A stretch of DNA of 64,000 nucleotides from CAZRIP01 sp964600165 (GCA_964600165.1 CAZRIP010000003.1:1-64000), one strand, 5' to 3'. Numbered from the stretch's first letter, positions 1 to 8,225 are shown. A program made the numbers and translations. The notes: a model not told the origin generated them from the letters alone.

Positions 1-20
1 GCGGCGGAGCCGACTCTACA

Positions 21-52
21 GGCGAGCACGGGCGTTCGCGCCCGTGCTCGCC
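21..52. terminator. Perfect 14-bp hairpin with TTCG tetraloop
   Basis: Two 14-base arms (21-34 and 39-52) are perfectly complementary around a TTCG loop, which as RNA is the very stable UUCG tetraloop. It lies directly before the first gene and is most simply the transcription terminator of a gene left of the window. No T-run follows on the plus strand, so it may instead protect a 3' end or act with Rho. Confidence 0.55.
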
Positions 53-53
53 G

Positions 54-1139
54 TTGCGTGAGGCCTCGATTGACAGCCCCCGCTTCTCCGCGATCCTGCT
101 GACGTACCGGCGCGCGGATTATTTGCGGGAGTGCCTGGCGAGCCTCGCCGCGGCCGACCGTCGCGACGTCGAGGAGATCATCGTCGTCGTCAACGGCGAC
201 GATCCCGAGGCCGAGGATATCATCGCCGGTTGGCGAGGCGCGCTGCCCGAGCTGCGCCCGCTCGCTTTCCCGCGCCTTTCGCGCGGCGCGGCGCGCAATC
301 AGGCGGCCCAACGCGCGCGCGGAGACGTTCTCTACTTCCTCGATGATGACGCCCACGTCGCGCCAGATATCTTCGCGAAGGCGACGGCGCTCTACCGCGA
401 GCGACCCGCGGCCTGGGCGGTCGGCGGGCCGAACCTGACCCCGGCCTCGGACTCCGTCTTCCAGCGCGCGGTCGGAGGCGTCCTCTCCTCGCGCTTCGGG
501 GCTTGGTCGATGAGCCGCCGTTACCGCGCGAGCGGCCACGCGCGCTTCGAGGACGACAAGAGCCTGATGCTCTGCAACCTGAGCGTGCGGCGCGAGGCGT
601 TCACTCGCCTGGGCCTGCGCTTCGACGAGCAGCTCGTCTCGGCGGAGGAAAACTTGCTTTTGGCCGAGCTCGCGCGCCGCGGCCTGGGCCTGCTCTACGC
701 CCCGGGCCTCGTCGTCTATCATCACCGCCGAAAGACGCTCGCGGGCTTCGCGTCGCAGACGTTCAAATGCGGAGCGGGGCGGTCCCAAATGACGCGGCTG
801 GCCCCATCCACTTTCTCTCCGGTCTTCGCGCTGCCGAGCGCCCTGCTTCTCTTTATGCTCGCCTCCCCTTTCCTGCCGCGCGGCTTGGCGGAGCTCGTCC
901 TCGGCGCCTACGCGGCGGCGGCGGCGGTCCAGGCCTCGTCGTATGGCCTGCGCGGCGGGGGCTTGGACGGGGCGCTGCTCGTCTTCGTCCTGGCGCCCGC
1001 GGCGCACCTTTGCTACGGGGCGGGGCTTCTGATCGGCGTCCTGCTCATGTATCCACGAAAAAAGGAGCGCGACTCGGCTGGCCGTCGCGACCTTCTTAGC
1101 CGCGGGGCTTTTGGTCGGCTTCAAAAACTTCTACCATGA
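54..1139 (+). CDS. Family 2 glycosyltransferase with C-terminal membrane segments
   Basis: A 361-residue inverting glycosyltransferase that should move a sugar from a nucleotide-sugar donor onto an envelope acceptor. Residues about 10-110 form the GT-A nucleotide-binding fold, starting at FSAILLTYRR and including the acidic metal-binding stretch FLDDDAHVAPD. A conserved acidic region (FDEQLVSAEEN) follows near residue 190. Residues about 255-335 hold two to three hydrophobic helices, so the catalytic domain is anchored on the cytoplasmic face of the inner membrane. The TTG at 54 is the only sensible start in the window and lies 2 nt after a strong hairpin. The frame is open to the left edge, so an upstream start cannot be excluded. 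Donor and acceptor are unknown. Confidence 0.8.
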   Translation: MREASIDSPRFSAILLTYRRADYLRECLASLAAADRRDVEEIIVVVNGDDPEAEDIIAGWRGALPELRPLAFPRLSRGAARNQAAQRARGDVLYFLDDDAHVAPDIFAKATALYRERPAAWAVGGPNLTPASDSVFQRAVGGVLSSRFGAWSMSRRYRASGHARFEDDKSLMLCNLSVRREAFTRLGLRFDEQLVSAEENLLLAELARRGLGLLYAPGLVVYHHRRKTLAGFASQTFKCGAGRSQMTRLAPSTFSPVFALPSALLLFMLASPFLPRGLAELVLGAYAAAAAVQASSYGLRGGGLDGALLVFVLAPAAHLCYGAGLLIGVLLMYPRKKERDSAGRRDLLSRGAFGRLQKLLP

Positions 1140-1190
1140 GGGCGTCATGGCGATCGAGCAGCAGGGGACGGCGCTTGCCTCGATCCGGGG

Positions 1191-1275
1191 TCTAGTGGCG
1201 CGTACGGGATTTGAACCCGTGATCTCTGCCTTGAGAGGGCAGCGTCCTAGGCCGCTAGACGAACGCGCCACTAGA
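1191..1275. repeat. 13-bp inverted repeat that extends the tRNA-Glu acceptor stem
   Basis: TCTAGTGGCGCGT (1191-1203) is the exact reverse complement of 1263-1275. Seven pairs are the tRNA-Glu acceptor stem. The remaining six continue outward through the discriminator and the flanks, so the precursor can form a 13-bp terminal helix. Confidence 0.8.
1196..1269 (-). tRNA. tRNA-Glu (CTC anticodon)
   Basis: Read on the minus strand, the sequence folds as a cloverleaf: acceptor stem GGCGCGT/ACGCGCC, anticodon arm CTGCC-CTCTCAA-GGCAG with anticodon CTC, and T arm with GGGTTCAAATCCC. The discriminator is A and CCA is not encoded, so it must be added after transcription. The flanks are complementary to each other, which is unusual for a pre-tRNA end. 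Confidence 0.95.
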
Positions 1276-1298
1276 ACCCGGCTTCGCGGTAGCGGAGT

Positions 1299-1327
1299 AT
1301 TTTAGCAGTTCCGGGCCCTCGAGGCAA
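1299..1327 (-). promoter_or_regulatory. Likely sigma-70 promoter of tRNA-Glu
   Basis: On the minus strand TTGCCT (1327-1322) and TAAAAT (1304-1299) are separated by 17 nt. This puts the expected start about 20 nt before the mature tRNA 5' end. It overlaps the start of the divergent S9 peptidase gene. Confidence 0.5.
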
Positions 1328-1328
1328 C

Positions 1329-3134
1329 GTGGCTAAAATCCCTCGCGAGCTGCTCTTCGGCAATCCCGAGAAGGCGTCGCCCAAGCTTTCCCCCGACGGC
1401 CGCCGGCTGGCCTATCTCGCCCCGGACGAGGGCGTCTTGAACATCTTCTGCGGCCCGCTGGACGGGCCGGCGCGGCCCGTGACCCAAGATCGCGGCCGCG
1501 GCGTGCGGAACTACCTCTGGGCCGAGGACCACGCCAGCCTTCTCTTCATCCAGGACAAGAACGGCGACGAGAACTGGCATCTCTATCAGGCCGGCGCCGA
1601 CGGCTCGGGCGTGCGCGATCTGACCCCTTTCGAGGGCGTCCAGGCCCAGCTGGTCGCCACAGACCCGAAGTTCCCGGACGAGGTCCTCATCGCCCTTAAC
1701 AAGCGGGACGCGCGGCTGCACGACGTCTACCGCGCGAACCTGCGCACCGGCGCGCTCGCGCTCGAGGCCGAGAACCCCGGCAACGTGATCGGCTGGCTCG
1801 CCGACTCGCGCTTTCGCGTGCGCTGCGCCAAGGCCGCGGCCGAGGACGGCGGCACGGAGCTGCTCGTCAAGGACGCTCCGGACGCGGCTTGGCGTGTTTT
1901 CATGAAGTGGGGCCCCGACGATCAAGGCGGCGCGCACGGCTTCGCCCCCGGAGACCAGGCGCTCTACATCGAGTCGAGCCACGAGTCCGACACGACGCGG
2001 CTCTACGAGATGAGCCTAGACGGCGCTTCCAAGAAGGTCCTCGCCTCCTGCGACGACGCCGACCTGGGGATGACGCTCACGCATCCGCGCGATTATCACG
2101 TCGAGGCCGCCGCCTTCGAGCGCGATCGCCTGACATGGCAAGTATTGGACGCGAAGCTCGAGCCCGATTTCGCGGCGTTGCGCGAGCTTTCGGAAGGCGA
2201 CTTTCACCTCGTCAGCCGCGACGACGACGACACGGCCTGGATCGCGCATTACAACAGCGACCGCCGCGCGCCGTCCTTCTGGCTCTACGACCGGAAGACG
2301 CGAACCGGGAAGTTCCTGTTCTCGACGCGCCCGAAGCTGGAAGGCTGCGCGCTGTCGCCGATGCGTCCGGTGCGTTTTCGCGCGAGAGACGGCCTCGGCC
2401 TTCAAGGCTATCTGACGACTCCGGCGGGCGTCGAGCCGAAGAGGCTGCCGCTCGTCTTGCACGTCCACGGCGGCCCGTGGGTGCGCGACGCCTGGGGCTA
2501 CCACCCGGAGGCGCAGTGGCTGGCCGGCCAGGGCTACGCCGTGCTGCAGGTCAACTACCGCGGCTCGATGGGCTTCGGCAAGAAGTTCCTGCACGCGGGC
2601 GACCGCGAATGGGGCGCGAAAATGCAAGACGACCTGACCGACGCCGTCGCGTGGGCGGTCAAGGAAGGCCTCGCCGACCCCAAGCGCGTGGCGATCTACG
2701 GCGGCTCTTACGGCGGCTACGCGGCGCTCTGCGGCGCCGCGTTCACGCCCGACATATACAAGTGCGCCGTCGACATCGTCGGGCCCTCTAACCTCGAAAC
2801 GCTGATCCGCTCGATCCCGCCGTACTGGGAGCCCTTGAAGCGCGTCTTCGCGCTGCGGGTGGGCGACGTCGAGAAAGAGCCCGACTTTTTGCGCTCCAGA
2901 TCTCCCTTATATAAGGCCGACGAGATCCGATGCCCGATGCTGATCGCGCAGGGCGCCAACGACCCGCGCGTCAAGCAGGCGGAGTCCGAGATGATCGTCG
3001 CCGCGCTCGAGAAGAACGGCAAGGCCGTCGACTACATGCTCTTCCCCGACGAGGGGCACGGCTTCGCCAAGCCCGAGAACCGGCTCAAGTTCTACGAGCG
3101 CGCCGAGAAGTTCCTCGCGCGGCATCTTTCTTAA
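1329..3134 (+). CDS. S9 family prolyl oligopeptidase-like serine peptidase
   Basis: A 601-residue peptidase of the prolyl oligopeptidase / acylaminoacyl-peptidase clan, expected to cleave short peptides. Residues 1 to about 330 look like the beta-propeller, starting at GNPEKASPKLSPDGRRLAYL. Residues about 345-600 are the alpha/beta-hydrolase domain with all three catalytic parts: the serine in YGGSYGGYAA, the aspartate in GANDPRVKQ and the histidine in DEGHGF. No signal peptide is visible, so it is probably cytoplasmic. The GTG start has a GAGG four bases upstream. Its TAA shares one base with the next ATG (TAATG), so the two genes are probably co-translated. Confidence 0.93.
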   Translation: MAKIPRELLFGNPEKASPKLSPDGRRLAYLAPDEGVLNIFCGPLDGPARPVTQDRGRGVRNYLWAEDHASLLFIQDKNGDENWHLYQAGADGSGVRDLTPFEGVQAQLVATDPKFPDEVLIALNKRDARLHDVYRANLRTGALALEAENPGNVIGWLADSRFRVRCAKAAAEDGGTELLVKDAPDAAWRVFMKWGPDDQGGAHGFAPGDQALYIESSHESDTTRLYEMSLDGASKKVLASCDDADLGMTLTHPRDYHVEAAAFERDRLTWQVLDAKLEPDFAALRELSEGDFHLVSRDDDDTAWIAHYNSDRRAPSFWLYDRKTRTGKFLFSTRPKLEGCALSPMRPVRFRARDGLGLQGYLTTPAGVEPKRLPLVLHVHGGPWVRDAWGYHPEAQWLAGQGYAVLQVNYRGSMGFGKKFLHAGDREWGAKMQDDLTDAVAWAVKEGLADPKRVAIYGGSYGGYAALCGAAFTPDIYKCAVDIVGPSNLETLIRSIPPYWEPLKRVFALRVGDVEKEPDFLRSRSPLYKADEIRCPMLIAQGANDPRVKQAESEMIVAALEKNGKAVDYMLFPDEGHGFAKPENRLKFYERAEKFLARHLS

Positions 3135-5224
3135 TGGGCGAGCGCTGGCTGCGCTGGCTTTGGCTCGCCATCGTCGTCGCGGCGAGCGTGCATCTGCGCG
3201 TCTCGTTGTCCGCTTACACCCCGCGCTTCGACGCCGAGGACGAGACCGGCTACTACCGCACGGAGAGCGCCTACCAATACCGCTACGCGCGCATGGCCGC
3301 GGCGGGCTTGAAGCTTCCCGACGTCGACAAAGCCGCGCAGTGGCCCGAGGGCGTCAAGCCCAAGCGCGAGCTCACGCCGACGATGGAGCTCTGCACGGGC
3401 GGGCTCTACCGCTTGCTGCGTCTGACGCTCGATTTTCGCTGGTACGTTATCCTGTGGGTCGCCGTCGTGTCGTCGTTGTCGATCCCGGCGCTCTATTATC
3501 TCGCGCTGACTTTGACCGGGGCCCCGTGGGCGTCCTTAGGCGCCGCCGCCGTCTACGGCCTGTCGTGGGCGGCGATGTCGAACGTGATCGCGGCCTACAC
3601 CTTCGAGAGCTTCACGCTGCCGTTGATCCATTGGAGCCTGGCCTTCTTCGCGGCCGCCCTTTCTTCCAAAAAGCGGCGCTTCGCTTGGATTTCGGGGCTC
3701 CTGCTCGCCGTCGCGCTCTCCTCCTGGCATTTCACGCGCTTCTATTTCCTGAGCTTCATGCTCGCGCTGCTCTGGGCCGCTTGGCGCTGCCGGCGCGACG
3801 TTGACGCGCTGGCGCGCCTGAGGCTCGCGCTCCTGCCCGTCCTTGCCTGCGCGCTCATGACCGGCCTGCTCGTGCCCGCCATGCGCGAGGGCGCGCTCGC
3901 GCTCTCCCCGGCGATGTTCCTGGGCGCCGGGCTCTGGCTCGCGCTGCGGTTCCCCCGAAAGGCCGAGCCCATCCTCGGCGCGTTTTTCTTGGCCGCGGGC
4001 GCGCGCGCGCTCGGCGCCGCGGACTCGGGCTCCTACGGCCACGTCTACGCGCTGTTCCTCGCCAAGATCCGCTTCGGCTTCGTCAAGCCCGCTAACCCGT
4101 CGCTGCTGACGCAAGAGGAGCGCGCGCTTTGGATGGGCCCGTTCAACTCGCCGAACGCGGGCTTTCTCGTATTCTGCCTCGCGCCGCTGGCTCTGGTCCT
4201 GGCGCCGAGGGCGCTCCGGCCCATTCTAAAGGAAGAAAAGCCCGAGCAGGACCCGCTGCTCGCGGCGCTTTGCGACGCGTTCTTCGCGCTCTACGCCCTC
4301 GGCGCCGCGCTCGTCTTGCGCGTCATGCAGATGGCGGCGTTTTTCCTGTGCCTGGCGGCCGTGCGGCTGCCGAAGAAATGGCTCGCGCGCGGCGCGCTCA
4401 CGTCGTTCTTCGCGGCGCTCGCCGTCCTCGAGGCCGTCAAGTCCTTCGCGCCGGCCTCGCGGCTCAATCCCTTCATGCACCTGTCCTCGGCGTTCACGTC
4501 GGAGGACATTCACCCCACGACCTCGTTCGATTCCGAGCTCGAGGTGATCCGCTGGCTGCGCCGCTACTCGAAAGGCGCGCCGACGCTGGCCAACATCCCG
4601 TTCGAGGCGACGTTCTTGACCTACGCCGGCAACCCCATCCTGCTGCACCCGAAGTTCGAGGCGCCGGGGATCCGGGTCAAGAACGCCGAGTTTCTCGACG
4701 CCCTGTTTTCTCCCGAAGAGGCCTTCGCGCGCTATTGCGAGAAATACGGCGCGCGGCTCTACGTCCACACGGTCTACGAAGGCTTGGACCTGACTTCGGA
4801 CGGGCCGCTGTATCTTTCGGGCCGCGCCAAGCTCGAGGACGACGCGGCCGCCGTCTCCTTCCAGTTTCACCCCGAGCGGCTCAAGAGATTCCGGCTCGTG
4901 TATCAAAACGACGGCTTCCGGATCTACGCCTTCGGGAACGGAGATTATCCGCCCGTTGAAGGCCCGGCGCCGGCGGTCTGGGACGAGTCGCAATTCGCTC
5001 CTCATATAACGGCGAACGGCGAATTGCTCTTGGACGTCTCCTCCGCGCTGCGTCGCCAGCAGGACGCCAAGCTCAAGGTCTTCCTCGCGCGGGTTTATCA
5101 AGGAATGCACCGGTACGAAGAAGCCGTCGAGAACTACGACCTCGCGTTCAAGGAATGGCCGGCCGACGAGGCCTCAAGGAAGGACTACGACGGCCTCAAG
5201 CGGCAGCTGCAAAGCCGCCGCTGA
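3134..5224 (+). CDS. STT3-like GT-C membrane glycosyltransferase with C-terminal TPR-like tail
   Basis: A 696-residue polytopic membrane protein. A first transmembrane helix (residues 1-25) is followed by an acidic luminal stretch, RFDAEDETGYYRTESAYQYR, placed like the catalytic D/E loop of STT3/AglB/PglB oligosaccharyltransferases. About ten more hydrophobic helices follow, then a soluble domain from about 455 (WLRRYSKGAPTLANIPFEA) resembling the start of the STT3 C-terminal domain. A TPR-like hairpin (VYQGMHRYEEAVENYDLAF) lies near the end. I see no clear WWDYG, the acceptor-sequon motif, so transfer to protein is not established; a lipid-linked sugar transferase is an alternative. The ATG at 3134 overlaps the upstream stop. 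Confidence 0.6.
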   Translation: MGERWLRWLWLAIVVAASVHLRVSLSAYTPRFDAEDETGYYRTESAYQYRYARMAAAGLKLPDVDKAAQWPEGVKPKRELTPTMELCTGGLYRLLRLTLDFRWYVILWVAVVSSLSIPALYYLALTLTGAPWASLGAAAVYGLSWAAMSNVIAAYTFESFTLPLIHWSLAFFAAALSSKKRRFAWISGLLLAVALSSWHFTRFYFLSFMLALLWAAWRCRRDVDALARLRLALLPVLACALMTGLLVPAMREGALALSPAMFLGAGLWLALRFPRKAEPILGAFFLAAGARALGAADSGSYGHVYALFLAKIRFGFVKPANPSLLTQEERALWMGPFNSPNAGFLVFCLAPLALVLAPRALRPILKEEKPEQDPLLAALCDAFFALYALGAALVLRVMQMAAFFLCLAAVRLPKKWLARGALTSFFAALAVLEAVKSFAPASRLNPFMHLSSAFTSEDIHPTTSFDSELEVIRWLRRYSKGAPTLANIPFEATFLTYAGNPILLHPKFEAPGIRVKNAEFLDALFSPEEAFARYCEKYGARLYVHTVYEGLDLTSDGPLYLSGRAKLEDDAAAVSFQFHPERLKRFRLVYQNDGFRIYAFGNGDYPPVEGPAPAVWDESQFAPHITANGELLLDVSSALRRQQDAKLKVFLARVYQGMHRYEEAVENYDLAFKEWPADEASRKDYDGLKRQLQSRR

Positions 5225-5647
5225 GGCCAGCCGCAGGCCGCGCGCGTCGATCAGGCGCATGAGCCGGTCCGCGCGCGCGCGCCGGTAGTCCGCCAGCCCG
5301 TCTTCATCGGCCGACAGCACGGCCGGGTGGCCCTCGCTCGGCAGTCCCGAGCGCAGCGAGCCCTCGAGCGCGCGCTTGACCGCCGCGGCCTCTTCCTTCG
5401 AGATCGAGAGCCCGGGAGCGAGGCTGTAGGTGAGTGTCACCGAGCGCGCGAAAACGGCGGTCTTGCCGCCGGAGCGCGCGCTCTCGTCCCAGGCTATTCC
5501 AAGCGTCTTTTTGACGGGGGCGGCGGGCGTCCCATTGACGGCCCTACCCTCCTGACGCTCGAAAACGATTTTGACGTCGGCGCCGGCGGCGCGCGCGCCC
5601 GCGGGAAGGGCGATCACGGCCACGGCAAGAAGCCACGCGCGCCGCAT
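5174..5647 (-). CDS. Small secreted protein of unknown function
   Basis: A 157-residue protein with a clear signal peptide (MRRAWLLAVAVIALPAGARAA), so periplasmic or outer-membrane-associated. The mature part has no domain I recognise. It mixes predicted beta strands (VKIVFERQEG, SVTLTYSL) with a charged helix. Its 3' end overlaps the 3' end of the convergent STT3-like gene by 51 bases. A good promoter lies immediately before the ATG. Confidence 0.65.
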   Translation of the reverse strand: MRRAWLLAVAVIALPAGARAAGADVKIVFERQEGRAVNGTPAAPVKKTLGIAWDESARSGGKTAVFARSVTLTYSLAPGLSISKEEAAAVKRALEGSLRSGLPSEGHPAVLSADEDGLADYRRARADRLMRLIDARGLRLASAAALQLPLEAVVVLP

Positions 5648-5653
5648 ACGGGT

Positions 5654-5681
5654 AGTTTAACCCCGGAACCACGGGTGTCAA
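5654..5681 (-). promoter_or_regulatory. Leaderless-type promoter of the 157-aa secreted protein
   Basis: On the minus strand TTGACA (5681-5676), a 16-nt spacer and TAAACT (5659-5654) end six bases before the ATG at 5647. The expected start point is at or next to the A of the ATG, and there is no Shine-Dalgarno sequence. Confidence 0.6.
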
Positions 5682-5693
5682 GGCCCAGGTTTT

Positions 5694-5702
5694 TGGTAGG
5701 AT
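5694..5702 (+). promoter_or_regulatory. Extended -10 element before the M42 peptidase
   Basis: TGG-TAGGAT (TGn extended -10 form) ends 11 nt before ATG 5714. The predicted leader is only about 5 nt and has no Shine-Dalgarno sequence. It lies in the divergent gap shared with the secreted-protein gene. Confidence 0.4.
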
Positions 5703-5713
5703 CGCGCGAAACC

Positions 5714-6760
5714 ATGGCCGATCAAACGCTTCCTCTTTTCAAGCTGCTGACCTCCGTGCCGACGGCGCCCTACCGCGAGCGCGCCGTGACGGCGCGCGCC
5801 TTGTCGTGGATCCGCGAAAACCTCGGCCGCGCGGCGTCGGTCGAGCAAAAGCGCGGCGGCGTGCTCGTCTCCTATCGCGGCGCCGGCGACGCGCCGGCGC
5901 TGGCCTTCGCCGCTCACTTGGACCACCCGGCCTTCGCCAAGGAAGGCGCGCTGTGGCGCCTGCGCGGCGGCCTGCCGCCGCACCTCTTGCCGGGCGCCGC
6001 CGTCGAGGCTTTCGCGGCCGTTCCGAAAGGCAACGAACCTCTCGCTCGTGGACGGATCATCGAGGAAAAGAAGCCGGGGCTCTGGTCGATCCGATGGGAC
6101 TCCCCGCCGCCCAAAAGCGCCGACTTCGCCGTGCTCGCGCTTTTGCCGTGCCAAGCCGCGAGAGGCTGGATCGCCTCGCGCTCGATCGACGACCTGATGG
6201 GCTGCGCGATGAGCTTGGAGGCGCTGCGCCGGATCGCCGATAAACGGCTGAAGGTCAACGTGACCGTCCTCCTTCATCGCGCGGAAGAAGTCGGCTTCAT
6301 GGGCGCGCTCGACTTGATCGCCGAAGGCGCGGTCTCCAAGGACGACTCAGTGATCTCGGTCGAGACCTCGCGCGAGATGCCGGGCGCGCGGCCCGGCAAA
6401 GGGCCCGTCATCCGCTTGGGCGACAAGGCGACGCTCTTTGACGCGAACCTGACCGTCATCTTGGACGAGGCCGCGCGAGGACTCAAAGTCCAGCGCTTGA
6501 GGCTCACCGGCGGCACCTGCGAGGCGACGGCTTACCTCGCCTTCGGCTACGAGGCGGGCGGCGTGGCGATCCCGCTCGTCAACTATCACAACGGCTGGGG
6601 CGCGAAGGCGATCGCGGAGGAGCGCGTGCGCGCGTCCGACGTCAGGGGCGCGGTGCGGCTCTTGGTCGCGGCCGCTAAGGCGTTCTCGAAGGCGGTCCCG
6701 CGCGGGTCGCTGCGCCGGCGGCTTTCAGAACGCCACCGCCTCAACGAGCGGTTGCTTTAG
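5714..6760 (+). CDS. M42/M28-type zinc aminopeptidase
   Basis: A 348-residue metallopeptidase. The two-metal site is laid out in family order: histidine in AHLDHPAF, aspartate in RSIDDLMG, the Glu-Glu pair in HRAEEVGFMG, the acidic ligand in SVETSRE, and a final histidine in NYHNGWG. The region around residues 70-150 fits the dimerisation insert of M42 (glutamyl aminopeptidase/FrvX) enzymes. No signal peptide is seen, so it probably trims cytoplasmic peptides. The frame stays open far upstream, but ATG 5714 is where family similarity begins. Its last four bases overlap the end of convergent higA. Confidence 0.82.
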   Translation: MADQTLPLFKLLTSVPTAPYRERAVTARALSWIRENLGRAASVEQKRGGVLVSYRGAGDAPALAFAAHLDHPAFAKEGALWRLRGGLPPHLLPGAAVEAFAAVPKGNEPLARGRIIEEKKPGLWSIRWDSPPPKSADFAVLALLPCQAARGWIASRSIDDLMGCAMSLEALRRIADKRLKVNVTVLLHRAEEVGFMGALDLIAEGAVSKDDSVISVETSREMPGARPGKGPVIRLGDKATLFDANLTVILDEAARGLKVQRLRLTGGTCEATAYLAFGYEAGGVAIPLVNYHNGWGAKAIAEERVRASDVRGAVRLLVAAAKAFSKAVPRGSLRRRLSERHRLNERLL

Positions 6761-7026
6761 CCGATCGCCAGCTCTTTTCGAGCTTGATAGAGATCGAACG
6801 CCGCCTGCGCGTTCATCCAAAACTCCGGGCTCATCTTGAAAAACCGCGCCAGGAGGAGGGCCGTCTCGGGTGAAATGCCGCGCTTGCCCCGGACGAGCGT
6901 GTTCACTCTCTGGATGGGAACATTCAGATCTTCCGCGAGCTTGGCCTGGGTGATTCCCATCGGCTCGAGAAACTCTTCGAGCAGTATCTCGCCCGGATGC
7001 GTCGGTTGTCTATGTTTCGGTATCAC
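6757..7026 (-). CDS. higA: HigA-type antitoxin
   Basis: An 89-residue XRE-family helix-turn-helix protein of the HigA/VapI subfamily. It shows the signature opening HPGEILLEEFLEPMGITQ, the recognition-helix region (LAEDLNVPIQRVNTLVRGKR) and the family ending in which residues around MSPEFWMNAQAAFDL pack the dimer. It should neutralise HigB and repress the shared promoter. It follows higB by six bases, the toxin-first order typical of higBA. Confidence 0.92.
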   Translation of the reverse strand: MIPKHRQPTHPGEILLEEFLEPMGITQAKLAEDLNVPIQRVNTLVRGKRGISPETALLLARFFKMSPEFWMNAQAAFDLYQARKELAIG

Positions 7027-7032
7027 TTGTCA

Positions 7033-7308
7033 TCACCCCCGATGGTCATCGGTGATCTCCACATCGTGAGCGGCGCCTTCGTCCCACTTGAAAATGATCC
7101 GGTATTGACCGTTGATCCGGACGCTATGGTATTCCTTCAAGTCGCCTTTAAGCTTCTCCAATCGATTGCCTGGAGGAACCGCCAGGTCGCCGATCTCGTG
7201 CGCCGCGTGGATCATGTCGAGCTTTCTGCCCGCGATCTTCCTCGCCTGCGCCGAGTTGTCGCCGTTCCATACGTCCTCGGTCCCCTTATCCCGAAAGGTT
7301 CTGATCAC
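7033..7308 (-). CDS. higB: HigB-type mRNA interferase toxin
   Basis: A 91-residue RelE-superfamily toxin that should cleave mRNA on the ribosome. Family landmarks are the opening IRTFRDKGTEDVW, the AARKLDMIHAA-like helix (here AGRKLDMIHAA), PPGNRLEKLKGDLKEYHSVRINGQ-type core and the strand YRIIFKW followed by a conserved acidic/His end (HDVEITDDH). The GTG start has no Shine-Dalgarno sequence and a -10 hexamer eight bases upstream. Confidence 0.92.
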   Translation of the reverse strand: MIRTFRDKGTEDVWNGDNSAQARKIAGRKLDMIHAAHEIGDLAVPPGNRLEKLKGDLKEYHSVRINGQYRIIFKWDEGAAHDVEITDDHRG

Positions 7309-7316
7309 CTATGCAT

Positions 7317-7344
7317 ATATTAACACATTCCGTTAATTTATCAA
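7317..7344 (-). promoter_or_regulatory. higBA promoter with embedded inverted-repeat operator
   Basis: On the minus strand TTGATA (7344-7339), a 16-nt spacer and TAATAT (7322-7317) precede the higB GTG by eight bases. Between them lies ATTAAC-N7-GTTAAT (7319-7337), a perfect inverted repeat overlapping the -10, as expected for autorepression by HigA. The AT-rich gap contrasts with its GC-rich surroundings. Confidence 0.6.
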
Positions 7345-7352
7345 TAGAGGAG

Positions 7353-8159
7353 CTAATCCTCGTGGATCGGCCGGAAGTTGACGAGCGCGGCGCAGACGCG
7401 CGCCTGCCATGTGGCGAACGCGCGCAGCAGCGTCCGCAGTTCCTCTTCGTCGAAGGTCTTGCTCGACACGACGCGGGTCGCGCCGCCGTCCAGCTGGATC
7501 GCCACCTCGCGCTCGTCGCCGCGCAGCTCGAGGATCGTCGAGGCGAAGGCCAGCGTCGGCCGGTCGAGCAATAAGAGGCCGAAGTCGAAGGGCTCGGCCC
7601 GCGCGATCAACCAACTCGGCGCGCCCGACAGGTCGAGCGCCGGGGCTTTGGTGAGCTTGCCGGCGAGCGTCTCCGCGTCCTTATGGTGGATCACGAGCGA
7701 GACCGGCCTAAACGGCCGCACCGGCGCCCATAACAGGACCTGATACTCGTCCTCGACCTCGCCCTGCAGCTCGAGTTTGACCAGAGGCAGGCCGGCCGGG
7801 GCGCCGGAGCCTTCCAACGGCGCGATCCGCCACGCCGCCGCGTGCGTGCCCGTGATGTCGTCGGCGAGGATCAGCCTGACGCCGTCCGCTTCGGCCTTGA
7901 CGTCGTTGATCGCGCGCGCGGCGGCCGCCAGGCGGCTTTTGACCGAGCGGTGGTAGATGAACGGCGTCACGAGGATCGCGATCAGGTACGACCACGTCGG
8001 CAGGTCGAAGACGTAGTCGACGCCGAAGATGAGGATCGCCGCGGCGACCGGGACGGCGTATTGGCGGTAGCCCCTGCCGCCGAACTGACGCAGCGCGGCC
8101 CACGAGGCGAGCGCGAGGAACGCCGTGACCGCGAGCGGCAGGGCTTGGGTCGCCGTCAT
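7353..8159 (-). CDS. Membrane-anchored protein of unknown function
   Basis: A 268-residue protein that I do not recognise. Two N-terminal hydrophobic helices (LPLAVTAFLALASWAALRQF and the region around residues 30-70) are followed by a cytoplasmic domain of about 190 residues of mixed strands and helices. Start chosen at the ATG before TATQALPL, because further upstream the frame would run into the divergent adenosyltransferase. TAAGCT, a weak -10, lies eight bases before the ATG. Confidence 0.6.
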   Translation of the reverse strand: MTATQALPLAVTAFLALASWAALRQFGGRGYRQYAVPVAAAILIFGVDYVFDLPTWSYLIAILVTPFIYHRSVKSRLAAAARAINDVKAEADGVRLILADDITGTHAAAWRIAPLEGSGAPAGLPLVKLELQGEVEDEYQVLLWAPVRPFRPVSLVIHHKDAETLAGKLTKAPALDLSGAPSWLIARAEPFDFGLLLLDRPTLAFASTILELRGDEREVAIQLDGGATRVVSSKTFDEEELRTLLRAFATWQARVCAALVNFRPIHED

Positions 8160-8225
8160 CGAGGCATAGCTTAGCGGACGCTCGCGCGAGGCGCAAGCGG
8201 TGATCCGGACCGCGGGGTAATTTCC

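Noticed and set aside
1033..1305. Open frame overlapping the glycosyltransferase end and running through tRNA-Glu; a possible frameshift at the A6 run near 1058
   Set aside because: The hydrophobic start (RLAVATFLAAGLLVGF) looked tempting, but the frame continues as ARTGFEPVIS..., the classic translation of an antisense tRNA. A continuation of the glycosyltransferase would have to cross the tRNA gene.
2930..3133. Longer N-terminus for the STT3-like protein
   Set aside because: The upstream extension lies inside the S9 peptidase gene and is low-complexity. The ATG at 3134 overlaps the previous stop and begins directly before the first membrane helix.
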